This document shows positions 1 through 9,106 of a stretch of 64,000 nucleotides of DNA, one piece after another. The DNA is from Adiantum capillus-veneris. Its lineage: Eukaryota > Streptophyta > Polypodiopsida > Polypodiales > Pteridaceae. Each line of letters starts with the position of its first letter. Positions within the stretch are counted from its first letter, which is position 1. Under the pieces are notes generated by a model. It was not told the DNA's origin, did no database searches, and saw only the letters and a list, made by a program, of their open reading frames with translations. The stretch covers positions 29,355,396 through 29,419,395 of the forward strand of contig CM043960.1 in NCBI GenBank assembly GCA_014529385.2, given 5' to 3'. The position numbers were made by a program, and so were the translations under genes.

Positions 1-1873
1 TAGCTCTGCCTCTATTGCCTTACGCAATTTTTCCTCCTCTTCTTGTGTTAGATCCTGCGGCTCTTGAGAGGATCCTGCTATACTTTCCTCTTGCATGGGT
101 GTGTCCACCGGATCTGCCACATTTTCGAGGTCGATGCCCTCATTGGCGGCTGGCCTTGAGCTTTCTGCCTCTGCTTGTTGCTGGCCTTTCAACTCCTCAA
201 TTTGCCTGAGGAGTGTCTGCTTTTCCGCTTCAGCTTCTTCGCCCATATTCACGAGGAGGTCATTAAGTTCAGCGTTTACTCTTTCCGTTTCCTCGAGCTT
301 TATCTTTATGCTCTCCAATTCTTCTTGTAGGGCTTTTTGGCTGTCCTCCATTCTTGTTTGCATTGCGATAGAACCTTCAGCCATCATTAACCTTTGCTTT
401 TTCTCGAGAGTCAGCTCCTTCTGAAGTTCCTGCATTTGCTCTTCATATATTTGACTCTCGGAAATGATTTGAGTCGAGCTCGTAGCTCTAACTCTAGCAG
501 GTGATGCTCGCAGCCTCTGGATGGTTTGATCTTTGACTTTTAATTGGTCCTTGAGCTCAAGGACTTCATCCAGGCTTGCTTCTTGTTCTATCTCTGCCTT
601 TTCCTTGGCATTTCTCATGGCCTCTACTTCTTTTGTTTCTTCTGCCAGCTGTAGTGTCAGATTATCCCGTTCTTTTTCAACATCTCTCAATGACTTGCTG
701 AGCTGCAGACACTGCAGACACTCTTCTGTAGCTGCTAGTATTCTTTTTGCTGCTGCCTCATTTGCTTCTTCCATTGCTTGGCAGTTTTGTAGAGCTGTTG
801 CCAAGCTGGCCTGCAGGTCATCTTCTCTCTCTTTTTGCCTTTGGCTTTGTGCCTGTAGAGAATCCACTTCCTTTTTGATATGTTCTTTAGTGGCTTTGAG
901 AGTCGTCATTTCTTCCTCTGAAGCCATGGATTGTGCTCGCAATCCGGCTAGCTTTGTCATCACCACGTCCCATTCATTGGAGGGCGGGTGCAGGTCTACA
1001 ATGTCTGTAGCAATTTCTTTAAGTTCCACTAGCCAGATGCCTGGCATCTGTTCTTTACGCCCTGTCCTCGCCAAGTCAAATGCGACTGTGGCGGCTTCTT
1101 CCCTTGTATAGCCTGCAGCTAGCAGGTCCAAAAACGCATAATAGGCCTCATCTAGTCCTTTTTGTTCAGACTCAAGCTTGGCCTCTTCCTTTGGCTCAGG
1201 TTCTTGCCTTTGCTCTTGCTCCTCAGCTTGGTTTTCCTCTTGTTTGTCCTCAGCCTCCTTATCTTCTGGTGGAGGGCTGTTAGGCGGTGGTGATGGCTGT
1301 GGGCTGGGTTTAGGGCTATCTGGTAAAACTGCCGGTTTGCCCTTTAAGTCCTGTCTGCTTTTGTTTTCCTTTCCCTTTCTTGGCTTTCTTGTTCATCTAG
1401 CAGTGTCTGCCTTATCTGCTCCACTTCCTCCTCGGTGAAAGGGACATGGGGAATGTTTTTCGTTGCCGCATCAAGAATCTCGAAATTCTTGATATAATCT
1501 TCAAAACGGTCCCTCTGCACTCTTCTTGATGATTCGGACATAGACTCGAGAGATGGCTTCCAGAGTTCGTTTAAATCACCCTTGAGGGCTTTTTTGCTCA
1601 GAAACTCTCCATCAGCCTCTCGAGTCTTGCCGCTTTCTGAGACATGGTTTCTTTGACCTGCACTTGAGCAGACTCCTTCTTTCCTTTCTTCTACTCGGGT
1701 TGCTCCTCTTCAACTGGCTCTAGCTGTCTTTTCAACCTCGTAGCCACCCTTGGTGCTCTTTGTGGCTCATCTTCCTTCTCTTCTTTTACCCTTAGCCAAT
1801 CATTCTGAGATGGTAGATCGGGCCACCTTCCTTTAGCATGTAGTGTTGCATAAACCACTTTGGTTATCATTTC
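1..1873 (-). pseudogene. Coiled-coil part of the extra ORF of E1 (degenerate, open at left edge)
   Basis: Continues the protein encoded at 1874-2614. The TGA at 1874 is followed in frame by about 60 more codons to a TAG at 1691-1693. Coding then moves to another frame down to a TAA at 1344, and a third frame stays open from about 1350 to position 1. This last part has Pro-rich and Glu/Lys-rich stretches followed by several hundred residues of strong heptad-like, Glu/Gln/Leu-rich coiled coil with few aromatic residues. The plus-strand Ser/Leu-rich frames here are antisense shadows of it. The reading is one original long protein with one nonsense codon and two frameshifts. I recognise no enzyme. 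A structural, oligomerising role is inference only. Confidence 0.6.
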
Positions 1874-2614
1874 TCATGGCACTATGTAGGTTGGCTTTTT
1901 GTTGCCCATTTTTACCAAGTTGTCATGTATGTATGCCGCATAGTTGATTATCTTTGGGGTTCCCTTTGTCATTGCCCAAGTAAACATTGTAGCAATTGCA
2001 CTTGGCGGCATCCTGTACTTCTGTGGCCTCTTCGTGCACATGTGGAAGTACTGGTTGTACAATTGGCTCATGATTGCCACCTTTGGGTTGGCAATGTCTT
2101 CAAAGGTGTAATTTGCCTTTTTCTCTTTGTACACCTTGACTTCATCCCTTCTTTTTGTCACACTGTCTCCCTGATTGGAGAGATCTAGTGCATGGGCTAC
2201 AACCCGCTCCGTGATTATGATCTCTGTATCGGGTCTGCCTTGCAAATCTGTCACCTTGGCCACTCCATCCTCTTTGATGCTTGTTACAAACTCCCATACT
2301 CTTTTGATGTCCACCCCTGCTGGTATTGCTTCGAAATAGTTATGGAGGTCAATTTTCTCCAAGTAGCCGGCCATTTTGCTTCGTACAAATTCATTGAGCT
2401 CTCTTGGCACCATTGGTAGCTCTATTACATTGCCTTCATTGTCTTTGAACACTCCCTGGTAGATCTTTAGGTCGTTTGACTCTAACAGATCTTCTTGTAT
2501 CCAGGTGCTGGTGGGCTTTAGTGTTCCCTCTGGAATGACAAAAGGTTCCACCTCGTCCAGATACTCTTTAATTGTCATTCTTTTCTTCTTTGCCGGTGAC
2601 TTCGAGGCTGCCAT
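1874..2614 (-). CDS. Extra ORF downstream of pol in E1, N-terminal globular part
   Basis: 246 codons starting at an ATG (2612-2614) with a basic N-terminus (SPAKKK). The rest looks globular, with alternating acidic and hydrophobic segments and no membrane span or signal peptide. It lies on the same strand as pol and about 1.7 kb downstream of it, where Athila-type elements carry an extra or env-like ORF. It lacks the transmembrane segment expected of an envelope protein. The layout (a helical domain before a coiled coil) loosely recalls the plant-retrotransposon ORFs annotated as 'putative plant transposon protein', but no signature residue pins this down. It ends at an in-frame TGA, beyond which clear coding continues, so the stop is probably a mutation. 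It might instead be a captured host gene. Confidence 0.55.
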   Translation of the reverse strand: MAASKSPAKKKRMTIKEYLDEVEPFVIPEGTLKPTSTWIQEDLLESNDLKIYQGVFKDNEGNVIELPMVPRELNEFVRSKMAGYLEKIDLHNYFEAIPAGVDIKRVWEFVTSIKEDGVAKVTDLQGRPDTEIIITERVVAHALDLSNQGDSVTKRRDEVKVYKEKKANYTFEDIANPKVAIMSQLYNQYFHMCTKRPQKYRMPPSAIATMFTWAMTKGTPKIINYAAYIHDNLVKMGNKKPTYIVP

Positions 2615-2639
2615 AGATCCTCTTGCACTCAGTAATCCA

Positions 2640-4354
2640 AAGTTAGTGTTTTTTCCATATTAGTTGCGAAACTAAGTTTTACTTATCCAAATGACTTGAA
2701 AATTGAAATTATAGCTTAAAAGGAACTTGTGAAGCTGTGCATGTGCTCACAGTGCAAATCTGGCCAAAAAATTTCATCTAGACATCCTACGCATAAGATG
2801 TCTTTTTCTTCAGAATTGGTTCATACTTGACATGCAGGTAGTGTAAGGCTCATGGAGCATGGCTATAGGCTTGGATTTGAATTTGGATATCAAAAAGTGG
2901 ATTTTTGGGCTGATTCAGGCTTTATGTCACAATTTGGGTAGAATGTCCATCATAGGTAGCAATTGATGTCCAAATGGGTTGAAAATTGGTATATGGGCTC
3001 ATTGCACCATGGTATTGGCTCCTATGATGTCATTTATTGCACAGAAGGCTAAATTTATGCTGAAGACATCCTACACGTAGCATGTCTTTTTCATCAGAAT
3101 TGCATGAAACTTGTTCTGTGGGTTGTCCTTGGCCTATGGAACATGGCCATGTTCTTGGATTTGAATTTGGATAAGATTTTGTGCTTGTAGGGCTCTGTGA
3201 GGTGTTTTTGGGCTCAAAAAGTGTATCTTGAAGGTGTTGGGGGTCAACAGTGATTAGAATGGCTTCAAACTTGACGTATGGGCTCTTGATGATGAGGTAA
3301 TTAGATCTGGAATGACAAAACATCCCTTCCATGGCAAAAAGGTCCATTAGACATCCTACGCGTAGGATGTCTTTTTCATCATTTTGACTCCTCGACCACA
3401 CAGATTGTTTGCTGATGTGTATGTGAATGTGTTGTGCAAGTTTCATGAGATTTGGACAAGATTTGGTAGGTCAATGGCCCATTATTGCCTCTATGCCCTA
3501 ACTTTGCATATGGGGTGAAAATTTCTTATAATGGAAGTCCCCGAACCACTTTTCATGAAATTTGACATGTGCTCCTATCTTCTTGCGAGATGCGGTTTAG
3601 GCTCAAAAATTTCTTGATTTGGACTCTGTTTGCTCTATTTACCAGAAATTTGGCATTTCGGTCAAAACCTGGCCAAAACACGCTTTCCGCTCCAGTCTCA
3701 TAATTGCACCCCCACTGTACCATAGGTTGTCCTTTAGTCACTAGTCATCCCCATATTTTTTGTTTTTCATTACGACTATTTTTCACCTACTTTTTGTATT
3801 TTTGAAGTTTTTCTGGCAAAAATTAGCAAAATTAAAAGGAAAATAACAAATCAAACCCAAAAAATCCCCAAAAATCATAACAGATCACAAACATCACCGC
3901 CACACATTATATACACTCACATGCAATTTTTATGGCCGGATTTCTCCGTTTTACCAATATTTTGCATGGAAAATGGCTATTTCTACTTATATACACACAC
4001 CTAGGGGCTTGATTTGGCGTTTGGCCCCCTATACATGTAGCTTCATGCTGTATAAGGTCATATATACTTGGGTTACTCCAGAAAATTTCGCAATCAAACG
4101 TCAACCCTTAAAATAGTCGAAAATCATGCCCTTTTTTGTTGTTTCTGTTATTGGTTCCGCATTTGAGAATGCCTCCCCCCTCCTCCTAGTCGGAGTCCTC
4201 CCGGACGACAAGGTTTTGCCTCAGATTATGTGCCGTGCATAGGTTGAAAAAGTTGTGCTAATGCCTGGCCGATTAATGTGGCCCTATTTTATGCATACTC
4301 GGTCAATGCATGGAAAAATTAATGTTGTGCAAGAGAAGGGAATAAGCAAGATGC
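2640..4354. other. Non-coding spacer of E1 with degenerate 285-bp repeats
   Basis: About 1.7 kb between the pol tail and the extra ORF, without credible coding. From about 2700 to 3460 it is a degenerate tandem repeat: phrases such as 'cttggatttgaatttggat' and 'tggcttcaaacttgac' recur, and a palindrome recurs every 284-285 bp. From 3460 to 4354 the sequence is AT-rich with no clear feature. Tandem repeats near the 3' end are known in Tat/Ogre-type elements, so such a spacer fits that group. Confidence 0.6.
2781..3371. repeat. Three 22-bp palindromes, spaced 284 and 285 bp
   Basis: The half-site GACATCCTACG is followed at once by its reverse complement at 3350-3371 (perfect). Slightly degenerate copies lie at 2781-2802 and 3065-3086. 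Each is followed by TCTTTTTC(A/T)TCA. An RNA of either strand could fold into a hairpin with a stem of up to about 9 bp and a small loop. Four more copies lie at the other end of E1 (14453, 14729, 14854, 21625). Confidence 0.85.
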
Positions 4355-4912
4355 TTATTGGCATTCGCCGTCGAGGCTTCCTGCTTTCTTTGCAAGTAGC
4401 AGTTGTAACTCTACTGCTCTCTGTTTAATTGTCTTTTTGGCAAGAGGCAATTGCTTTGTCGACACTATTGATGGAGTCGTAGCTATTTCTAAGGATAGAA
4501 TTGGTTGGGATGTAATAGCTATGGGCCTTATGGCCTTGGCTTTCCATTGGTATTTTGTTGCTGCCGACTTTTTTAGATGGTTTGGCACGTTCTTGTTTGC
4601 CACTGGTTTGTCTTTCATCGGCATCCACATATATCAGTTCTCCTTGTTGACATGCAGATGTCTGCTTTCCATTGTTGCTTGTACCATAGGGAGTTCCTTT
4701 GGCTTTTGCTTTGGTATCCAAATGTGAGTGACATTTGGGTTATGGCTAAGCATTTTCTTTGGGATCCATATTTGTTTTATGACCTTGGTTTTGAGTTGAA
4801 CCGTCTGCTTTGTTGGAATCCGGTTGTTACATTGTTTTTTTCCCGCTATTGCATTTCTATCCTTCCGCATCCATTCTTGTTTACCTTGTTTTGGTAGCCT
4901 AGACTTTTGCAT
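4355..4912 (-). pseudogene. Lysine-rich C-terminal tail after the second protease of E1
   Basis: The minus frame 4912-4634, then (after a TGA at 4634 and one more codon) 4630-4355, encodes a Lys/Gln-rich, low-hydrophobicity polypeptide with a repeated WIPK motif. It is shifted by one frame from the protease ORF that ends at 4921, so one small indel near 4915-4921 would connect them. It may be the C-terminal extension of the Pol polyprotein; function unknown. The plus-strand hydrophobic frames here are shadows. Confidence 0.4.
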
Positions 4913-4920
4913 TGTGGCCG

Positions 4921-5478
4921 CTATCTGTAATTAGCATGGTTGGCTTTTACCTGGTTGTTGGTCTCAGGTTTCATGTTGTTCTTTGATGGCATGTGTGCTT
5001 TTGTCTTTATTGCCAGTGATTTCATGGCTTGCAGTTGATCATGATGGTATTGCTGAGCAAAAGCTATCACCTGTTGTTCATGTTCATGTTGAATTTTGAC
5101 TGCCTTTGCTTTCCAGTCTATCTGGACATTGTATGCTTTTTGCCAAGGTTGCCCTAGCATCATTGGGTGTTGTGTGCTTTCATATGTCACCACATAGAAT
5201 TTGTGTGGGTAAATATATTGATGTAGTTGTACATGCAATATAGTCCATCCTAATGTTTTCAATGGGTGTGATGTGCTACTTTCCAGCACTTGGGGAGTAG
5301 GATGAAGTTGATCTGTGACTTTGAGATGTTGGTATAATCCGTAAAAGATCAAATTTGCTTGTGCACCCGAATCAAGCAAAGCTGTTGATTCAACTTGATT
5401 GTTGCCCACTTTGACTGTAATTATTGGCTCCACTGTTTCCTCCTCCAACTTCCTCAGTCGAATGGCATTGATTCTCAA
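4921..5478 (-). CDS. Second retropepsin-like protease domain, downstream of integrase
   Basis: About 185 residues with the aspartic protease signature LLDSGAQANLI near residue 36 and a later hydrophobic stretch ending MMLGQPWQ, matching the retropepsin flap-to-C-terminal pattern (ILG.PW/F in Ty3 elements). The frame is the same as the integrase frame upstream, separated only by the TGA at 5503-5505 and a run of 12 A (minus sense), so it was probably part of one Pol polyprotein. E1 already has a conventional protease in the gag-proximal ORF (DSGAG near position 10065), so this is a second copy. The two are not close in sequence. It could alternatively be a captured ddi/retropepsin-type gene. 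Confidence 0.7.
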   Translation of the reverse strand: MRINAIRLRKLEEETVEPIITVKVGNNQVESTALLDSGAQANLIFYGLYQHLKVTDQLHPTPQVLESSTSHPLKTLGWTILHVQLHQYIYPHKFYVVTYESTQHPMMLGQPWQKAYNVQIDWKAKAVKIQHEHEQQVIAFAQQYHHDQLQAMKSLAIKTKAHMPSKNNMKPETNNQVKANHANYR

Positions 5479-5502
5479 TCGTGGTCCACTTTTTTTTTTT
5501 TG

Positions 5503-7002
5503 TCACAGAAGCCGTCTTTTTGCAATGCATTCTTGTGCTTCGGCTTGAGCTTCCTCCCGTACTCTCTCTTTTTCCTTCATTCTTTGCTTTCCTTGATGAA
5601 TTTGTTGGAGTATCTCCTGTGTGAGTGGTAGATGATACCTCCTTAGTCGACATCCACTAATCCAGTTTGGCATTTCTTCACCTACTAATGTAGCAAGCTT
5701 GACAGCTCCACTTTGTGATAGATCACTAATCACAAATGGTCCCAGTCCTCGCTTTTTAAGTTTCTTGGCATGTTGTTTTAAGGTATAAACAAGTACATAA
5801 TCACCTGTTTTAAACTCTTTGGTACGCACATGCTTGTCAAAAAATTCCTTTTGTCTTCTCTTTTTAGCATAGATTGACGCGACAGCTCGTAAGCGGAGTT
5901 CATCTAGCTTTTCAAGATCATCAATCCTTGAAGAGATCTCATGCCCTGTCCATTCCAAGCTTGTTGCTACTCGTAGAGTTGGGATTAAAAACTCTATGGG
6001 TAGTATAGCATTTAGGCCAAACACCATGTTGTATGGTGTTGTTCCTATTGATGTTTTGTAAGCTACCCTGTATGCCCATAGTGTTGAGTGTAGCTGCTGA
6101 TCCCAATCTGCTCTTGATTCTGACACTATTTTGGTGAGAACCGTGCATAGTGTTTTATTTGTGGCCTCAGCTTGCCCATTGGCCTGTGGATGGTATGGTG
6201 CTAATTTCCTATGTATGACCATGAATTCCTCTAGCAGATATTCAATGACTTCATTGAGAAAATGTGTTCCACGGTCACTGACAATTTCTATTGGTAACCT
6301 GTAACGTACAAAAACATTCTCATACAAAAATTGTGTCGTGGTGCGTGCATCAGCTTTTTGTGTTGCTTTGGCTTCGACCCATTTTGTGTGATAGTCCGTG
6401 GCCACAATGATATATTGGGTATGGGTGCGATAAGCAGGGGGTGATATAGGTCCCACAAAATCAATGCCCCACTTTGCAAATGCTCTTGCCCCCATCATTG
6501 GCCGTAATGGAATCTCGTCTCTTTTTATTGGTATCTTTGTGCGTTGACATGTATCACAACGCTTTACAAACTCATCGGCATCCATGTGCAATGTAGGCCA
6601 CCATATTCCTGCCGTTAAGACAATTTTTTTCGTCTTATCGCCCGAAAAATGGCCTCCACTTATTCCGCTATGTGCATGTTCTAGAATCAGCAGATATTCG
6701 CTTTCACTTGCACAGATTCTAAGTTGATTGTCCTTCCCCCGCTTATAGAGTTGATTCCCAATTAACTGAAAGTCACGAACTTCCAGCTCTATAGCTTTTT
6801 CCCGTGCTCTTGTGATGTTCTCAGGGAACGTCCTAGTGATTAAGAAGTCAATGATATATTGACTCCGTGCAGGTGTTATGTTTACTTGAAACAAAGTTGT
6901 GTGGTCCACTGATCGTTTGGCACTACATATTATACAACTGGTAACATAGGAATGTGTGTCTGCATACATAGTTGGCCAATAAACCCCTAACTGTTTCAGT
7001 CT
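5503..7002 (-). CDS. pol: Integrase of E1 (second H2C2 module, catalytic core, C-terminal domain)
   Basis: In order on the minus strand: end of a first zinc module (CIIC, about 6928), then a complete second H2C2 module (HSGISGGH and CDTCQ, 6700-6550), then the catalytic core. Core features are FVGPI and VATDYHTKWVEA (first Asp), IVSDRGTHF (second Asp) and PYHPQANGQAEATNKTL (Glu), followed by a GPY/F-type C-terminal segment (KRGLGPFVI) and a long charged tail. The ORF runs in frame from RNase H (single TAG at 7003-7005) and ends at a TGA at 5503 with the second protease beyond. All three catalytic acidic residues are present, so the domain is well preserved although the element is not. An extra zinc module before the normal one is unusual. 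Confidence 0.9.
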   Translation of the reverse strand, partial: RLKQLGVYWPTMYADTHSYVTSCIICSAKRSVDHTTLFQVNITPARSQYIIDFLITRTFPENITRAREKAIELEVRDFQLIGNQLYKRGKDNQLRICASESEYLLILEHAHSGISGGHFSGDKTKKIVLTAGIWWPTLHMDADEFVKRCDTCQRTKIPIKRDEIPLRPMMGARAFAKWGIDFVGPISPPAYRTHTQYIIVATDYHTKWVEAKATQKADARTTTQFLYENVFVRYRLPIEIVSDRGTHFLNEVIEYLLEEFMVIHRKLAPYHPQANGQAEATNKTLCTVLTKIVSESRADWDQQLHSTLWAYRVAYKTSIGTTPYNMVFGLNAILPIEFLIPTLRVATSLEWTGHEISSRIDDLEKLDELRLRAVASIYAKKRRQKEFFDKHVRTKEFKTGDYVLVYTLKQHAKKLKKRGLGPFVISDLSQSGAVKLATLVGEEMPNWISGCRLRRYHLPLTQEILQQIHQGKQRMKEKERVREEAQAEAQECIAKRRLL

Positions 7003-7722
7003 CTAGTGTGTTTTCACTGTTGAACAATGAAATGCACAACCCTGGACATGTGCCTCTTCAAGGTAGCACGCGAATTCTTTCGGATTTATACATAATCGTA
7101 GGATTAGGTCCGATCCAAGATGATACAGCCGTCCTGCTATCAACTGGAAGTTTTTTGTTTGTCGAATTGTTTGTTGTTTGGATCTGCATTCCGTATTATC
7201 AAACTCACTTCCGAAGGAAAGAATGCTAACAATTTCCTGAGACCATTTGGGTACCATTTCAATGTTGAAAAGATAAGCATCTGGTATGTCATCATCTACT
7301 CCTTGAGGAGCTTCCCCGTTGTGTATCCTTGAAAGATGATCTGCTCGCAGATGGGTTTTACCCTTTTTGACCACCACTGTGAAGTCAAATTCTAGCAATA
7401 TAATAAACCAGCGTACGATTCTCCCTGTATTGCAAGGTTTATTTACTAGGTACAAAAGAGCTTGATGTTCCGTGAAGAACACAAGTTTGTTTGCAAGCAA
7501 ATAATGCAAAAAAAAAATTACAGCATAAATCATTCCTAACCCTTCCCTCTCGGTGGTTGTGTAGTTCTTTTCTGCACTGTTTAACTGTCGGCTCGCATAG
7601 CAAACCGGAAAATCCATTGTTCCGTCTCCAGGTTGAGCTAGAATACTTCCAATGGCATATGTTGAAGCATCAATGTGCACATGGAATATCTTTTCCCAAT
7701 CTGGTGCCTTTAGTACAGGTGC
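7003..7722 (-). CDS. pol: RNase H of E1 plus an extra H2C2 module
   Basis: Begins with the Ty3 RNase H motif HIDASTYAIGSILAQ (7680 downward), continues through YTTTEREGLGMIYA (catalytic Glu), LVFFTEHQALLYL (an Asp expected in TDHQ reads as Glu here) and HLRADHLSR. It is followed by a linker and the first zinc module (LYHLGSDLILRLC, then HVQGCAFH). A TAG at 7003 interrupts the module, which continues in frame (GVYWPTMYADTHSYVTSCIIC). The upstream RT lies in another frame; the shift is near 7722. Replacement of Asp in TDH would weaken RNase H catalysis. Confidence 0.85.
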   Translation of the reverse strand, partial: APVLKAPDWEKIFHVHIDASTYAIGSILAQPGDGTMDFPVCYASRQLNSAEKNYTTTEREGLGMIYAVIFFLHYLLANKLVFFTEHQALLYLVNKPCNTGRIVRWFIILLEFDFTVVVKKGKTHLRADHLSRIHNGEAPQGVDDDIPDAYLFNIEMVPKWSQEIVSILSFGSEFDNTECRSKQQTIRQTKNFQLIAGRLYHLGSDLILRLCINPKEFACYLEEAHVQGCAFHCSTVKTH

Positions 7723-8926
7723 TGTTTTCCTTCAGCTTTTGGAATAAAATTTCACACTCCTCGGTCCACTCGAAATTGACTAGCAAACGATACAGAGGTT
7801 GTGCGATAACCGCATACATGTATATGAACCTTCGATAATAACCGCAGTGTCCCATGAAGGATTGCACTTGTTTCACATTAGTAGGCCTGGGCAGGTCTAC
7901 AATGACTTTGACTTTGTCTAAGTCTTTGGTTATGCCATTTCTTGAGACAATGTGTCCTAAGATTTGTCCTTGCTTAACCATAAATACACACTTTTCCAAG
8001 TTAAGGCAGATTCGATATGTCCTGCACTTTTCAAAGTCCTTTTGCAAATGGTCCATATGATCCTCTCACAGAAGAGAGTGCACACACAGGTCATCCATGT
8101 ACTTTTCTAAGAATATTCTTAGGTATTCCTTGAATGCGTGAGTCATTAACCTCTGGAAAGTGGCTGGTGCATTAGTTAAACCAAATGGCATAACTCGATA
8201 CGCATAAATCCGCCATTCTGTGGCAAACGCTATTTTGTGTTGATCTTCCCGTGATATTGCCAGTTGGTTGTATCCTGAAAACCCATCCAGAAAGGAATAA
8301 GCCCGTTTCCCAGCCACTCGCTCCAGTACATATTCTGTGATTGGCAAATCCCTTATGGTTGCTGCATTCACCTTCTTAAGGTTTACACACACCCGCAGTT
8401 TTCCATTCGTTTTGGGAACTACCACAATGGGTGACACCCAATCTGTATGTTCAATCTCATAGATGAATTCCGCTTCCATTAGTTTATCAATCTCTTCCTT
8501 GATTCGTTTAGCAAATGTGTCATTATATGTATAAGGACGTTGTTTTCTAGGTTTTGCATCCGATTTCAAAGGAATTGTATGTTGACATATCAATGGATCA
8601 ACTCTTTTGAGGTCTTTATAGGACCAAGCGAACACATGTTTATACTTCGTGAGAAGTTGTGTTAGCTGTGATTCCTCCTCAGGCTCTAAATCGTTAGCTA
8701 TATAGACCGGCTGAGGCTTTTCACCTGGTTCTGCGAGGTCTATTCTTTTTGCATTTTCAGGCCCATCGTAAGATTCTTGGTTGGTTCTCTCCCTAATTGA
8801 TGGTGTCATGATGATTTTTCTATCTTGGATAGTAAATTTTTGATAGTGTGCTGGTACATTCATGTTGCCCTTTTCTGACTCCCCTTTACCATCACTATCT
8901 TCTTCAGTAGTCCATATCTCTCTCAA
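7723..8926 (-). CDS. pol: Reverse transcriptase of E1
   Basis: Ty3 RT. Contains QRPYTYNDTFAKRIKEEIDKL, VVPKTNGKLRVCVNLKKVN, the FSGYNQ motif, MPFGLTNAPATFQRLM and the catalytic YMDD (near 8085). After an in-frame TGA at 8066 the thumb/connection follows (GHIVSRNGI, LGH-type and FMGHCGYYRRFI motifs, 8056-7723). The N-terminal part has the usual spacer (KYKHVFAWSYKDLKRVDPLICQH). It precedes RNase H as in all Ty3 elements. Damage consists of one nonsense codon and a frameshift near 7722. Confidence 0.92.
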
Positions 8927-9106
8927 AGACCGTTTCAGTTCTTGGTATTTCTGTTTACACTCCAGTTTGGTCTACTCTTGGTCTTTTGTTGTTTCTTTTT
9001 TTGATTTTTCAGATTTTTGTGATTTTGTTTCGGTTTTAGCTTTTCTTATCTGTTTTATTTCTTCTCGCATTCTTTCTTTTCGATTTTTTGAGAATTTTCT
9101 TGATAT
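8927..9106 (-). other. Lysine-rich linker between Gag-PR and RT frames of E1
   Basis: Between the stop of the gag-protease ORF (9107) and the RT frame lies 180 bp. Read in the RT frame it is almost continuous Lys/Glu/Gln-rich sequence with a single TAG. The gag frame has several stops here. This suggests that pol lay in a different frame from gag, reached by frameshifting or after a separate start, or that one indel occurred. Confidence 0.45.

Noticed and set aside
533..1111. Long Ser/Leu-rich plus-strand ORF
   Set aside because: It is the antisense of the coiled-coil frame; the minus strand explains the composition.
2781..3371. CRISPR-like array (short palindromic repeats with spacing)
   Set aside because: Spacers of about 260 bp are themselves degenerate repeats, the context is a plant retrotransposon, and no cas genes are present.
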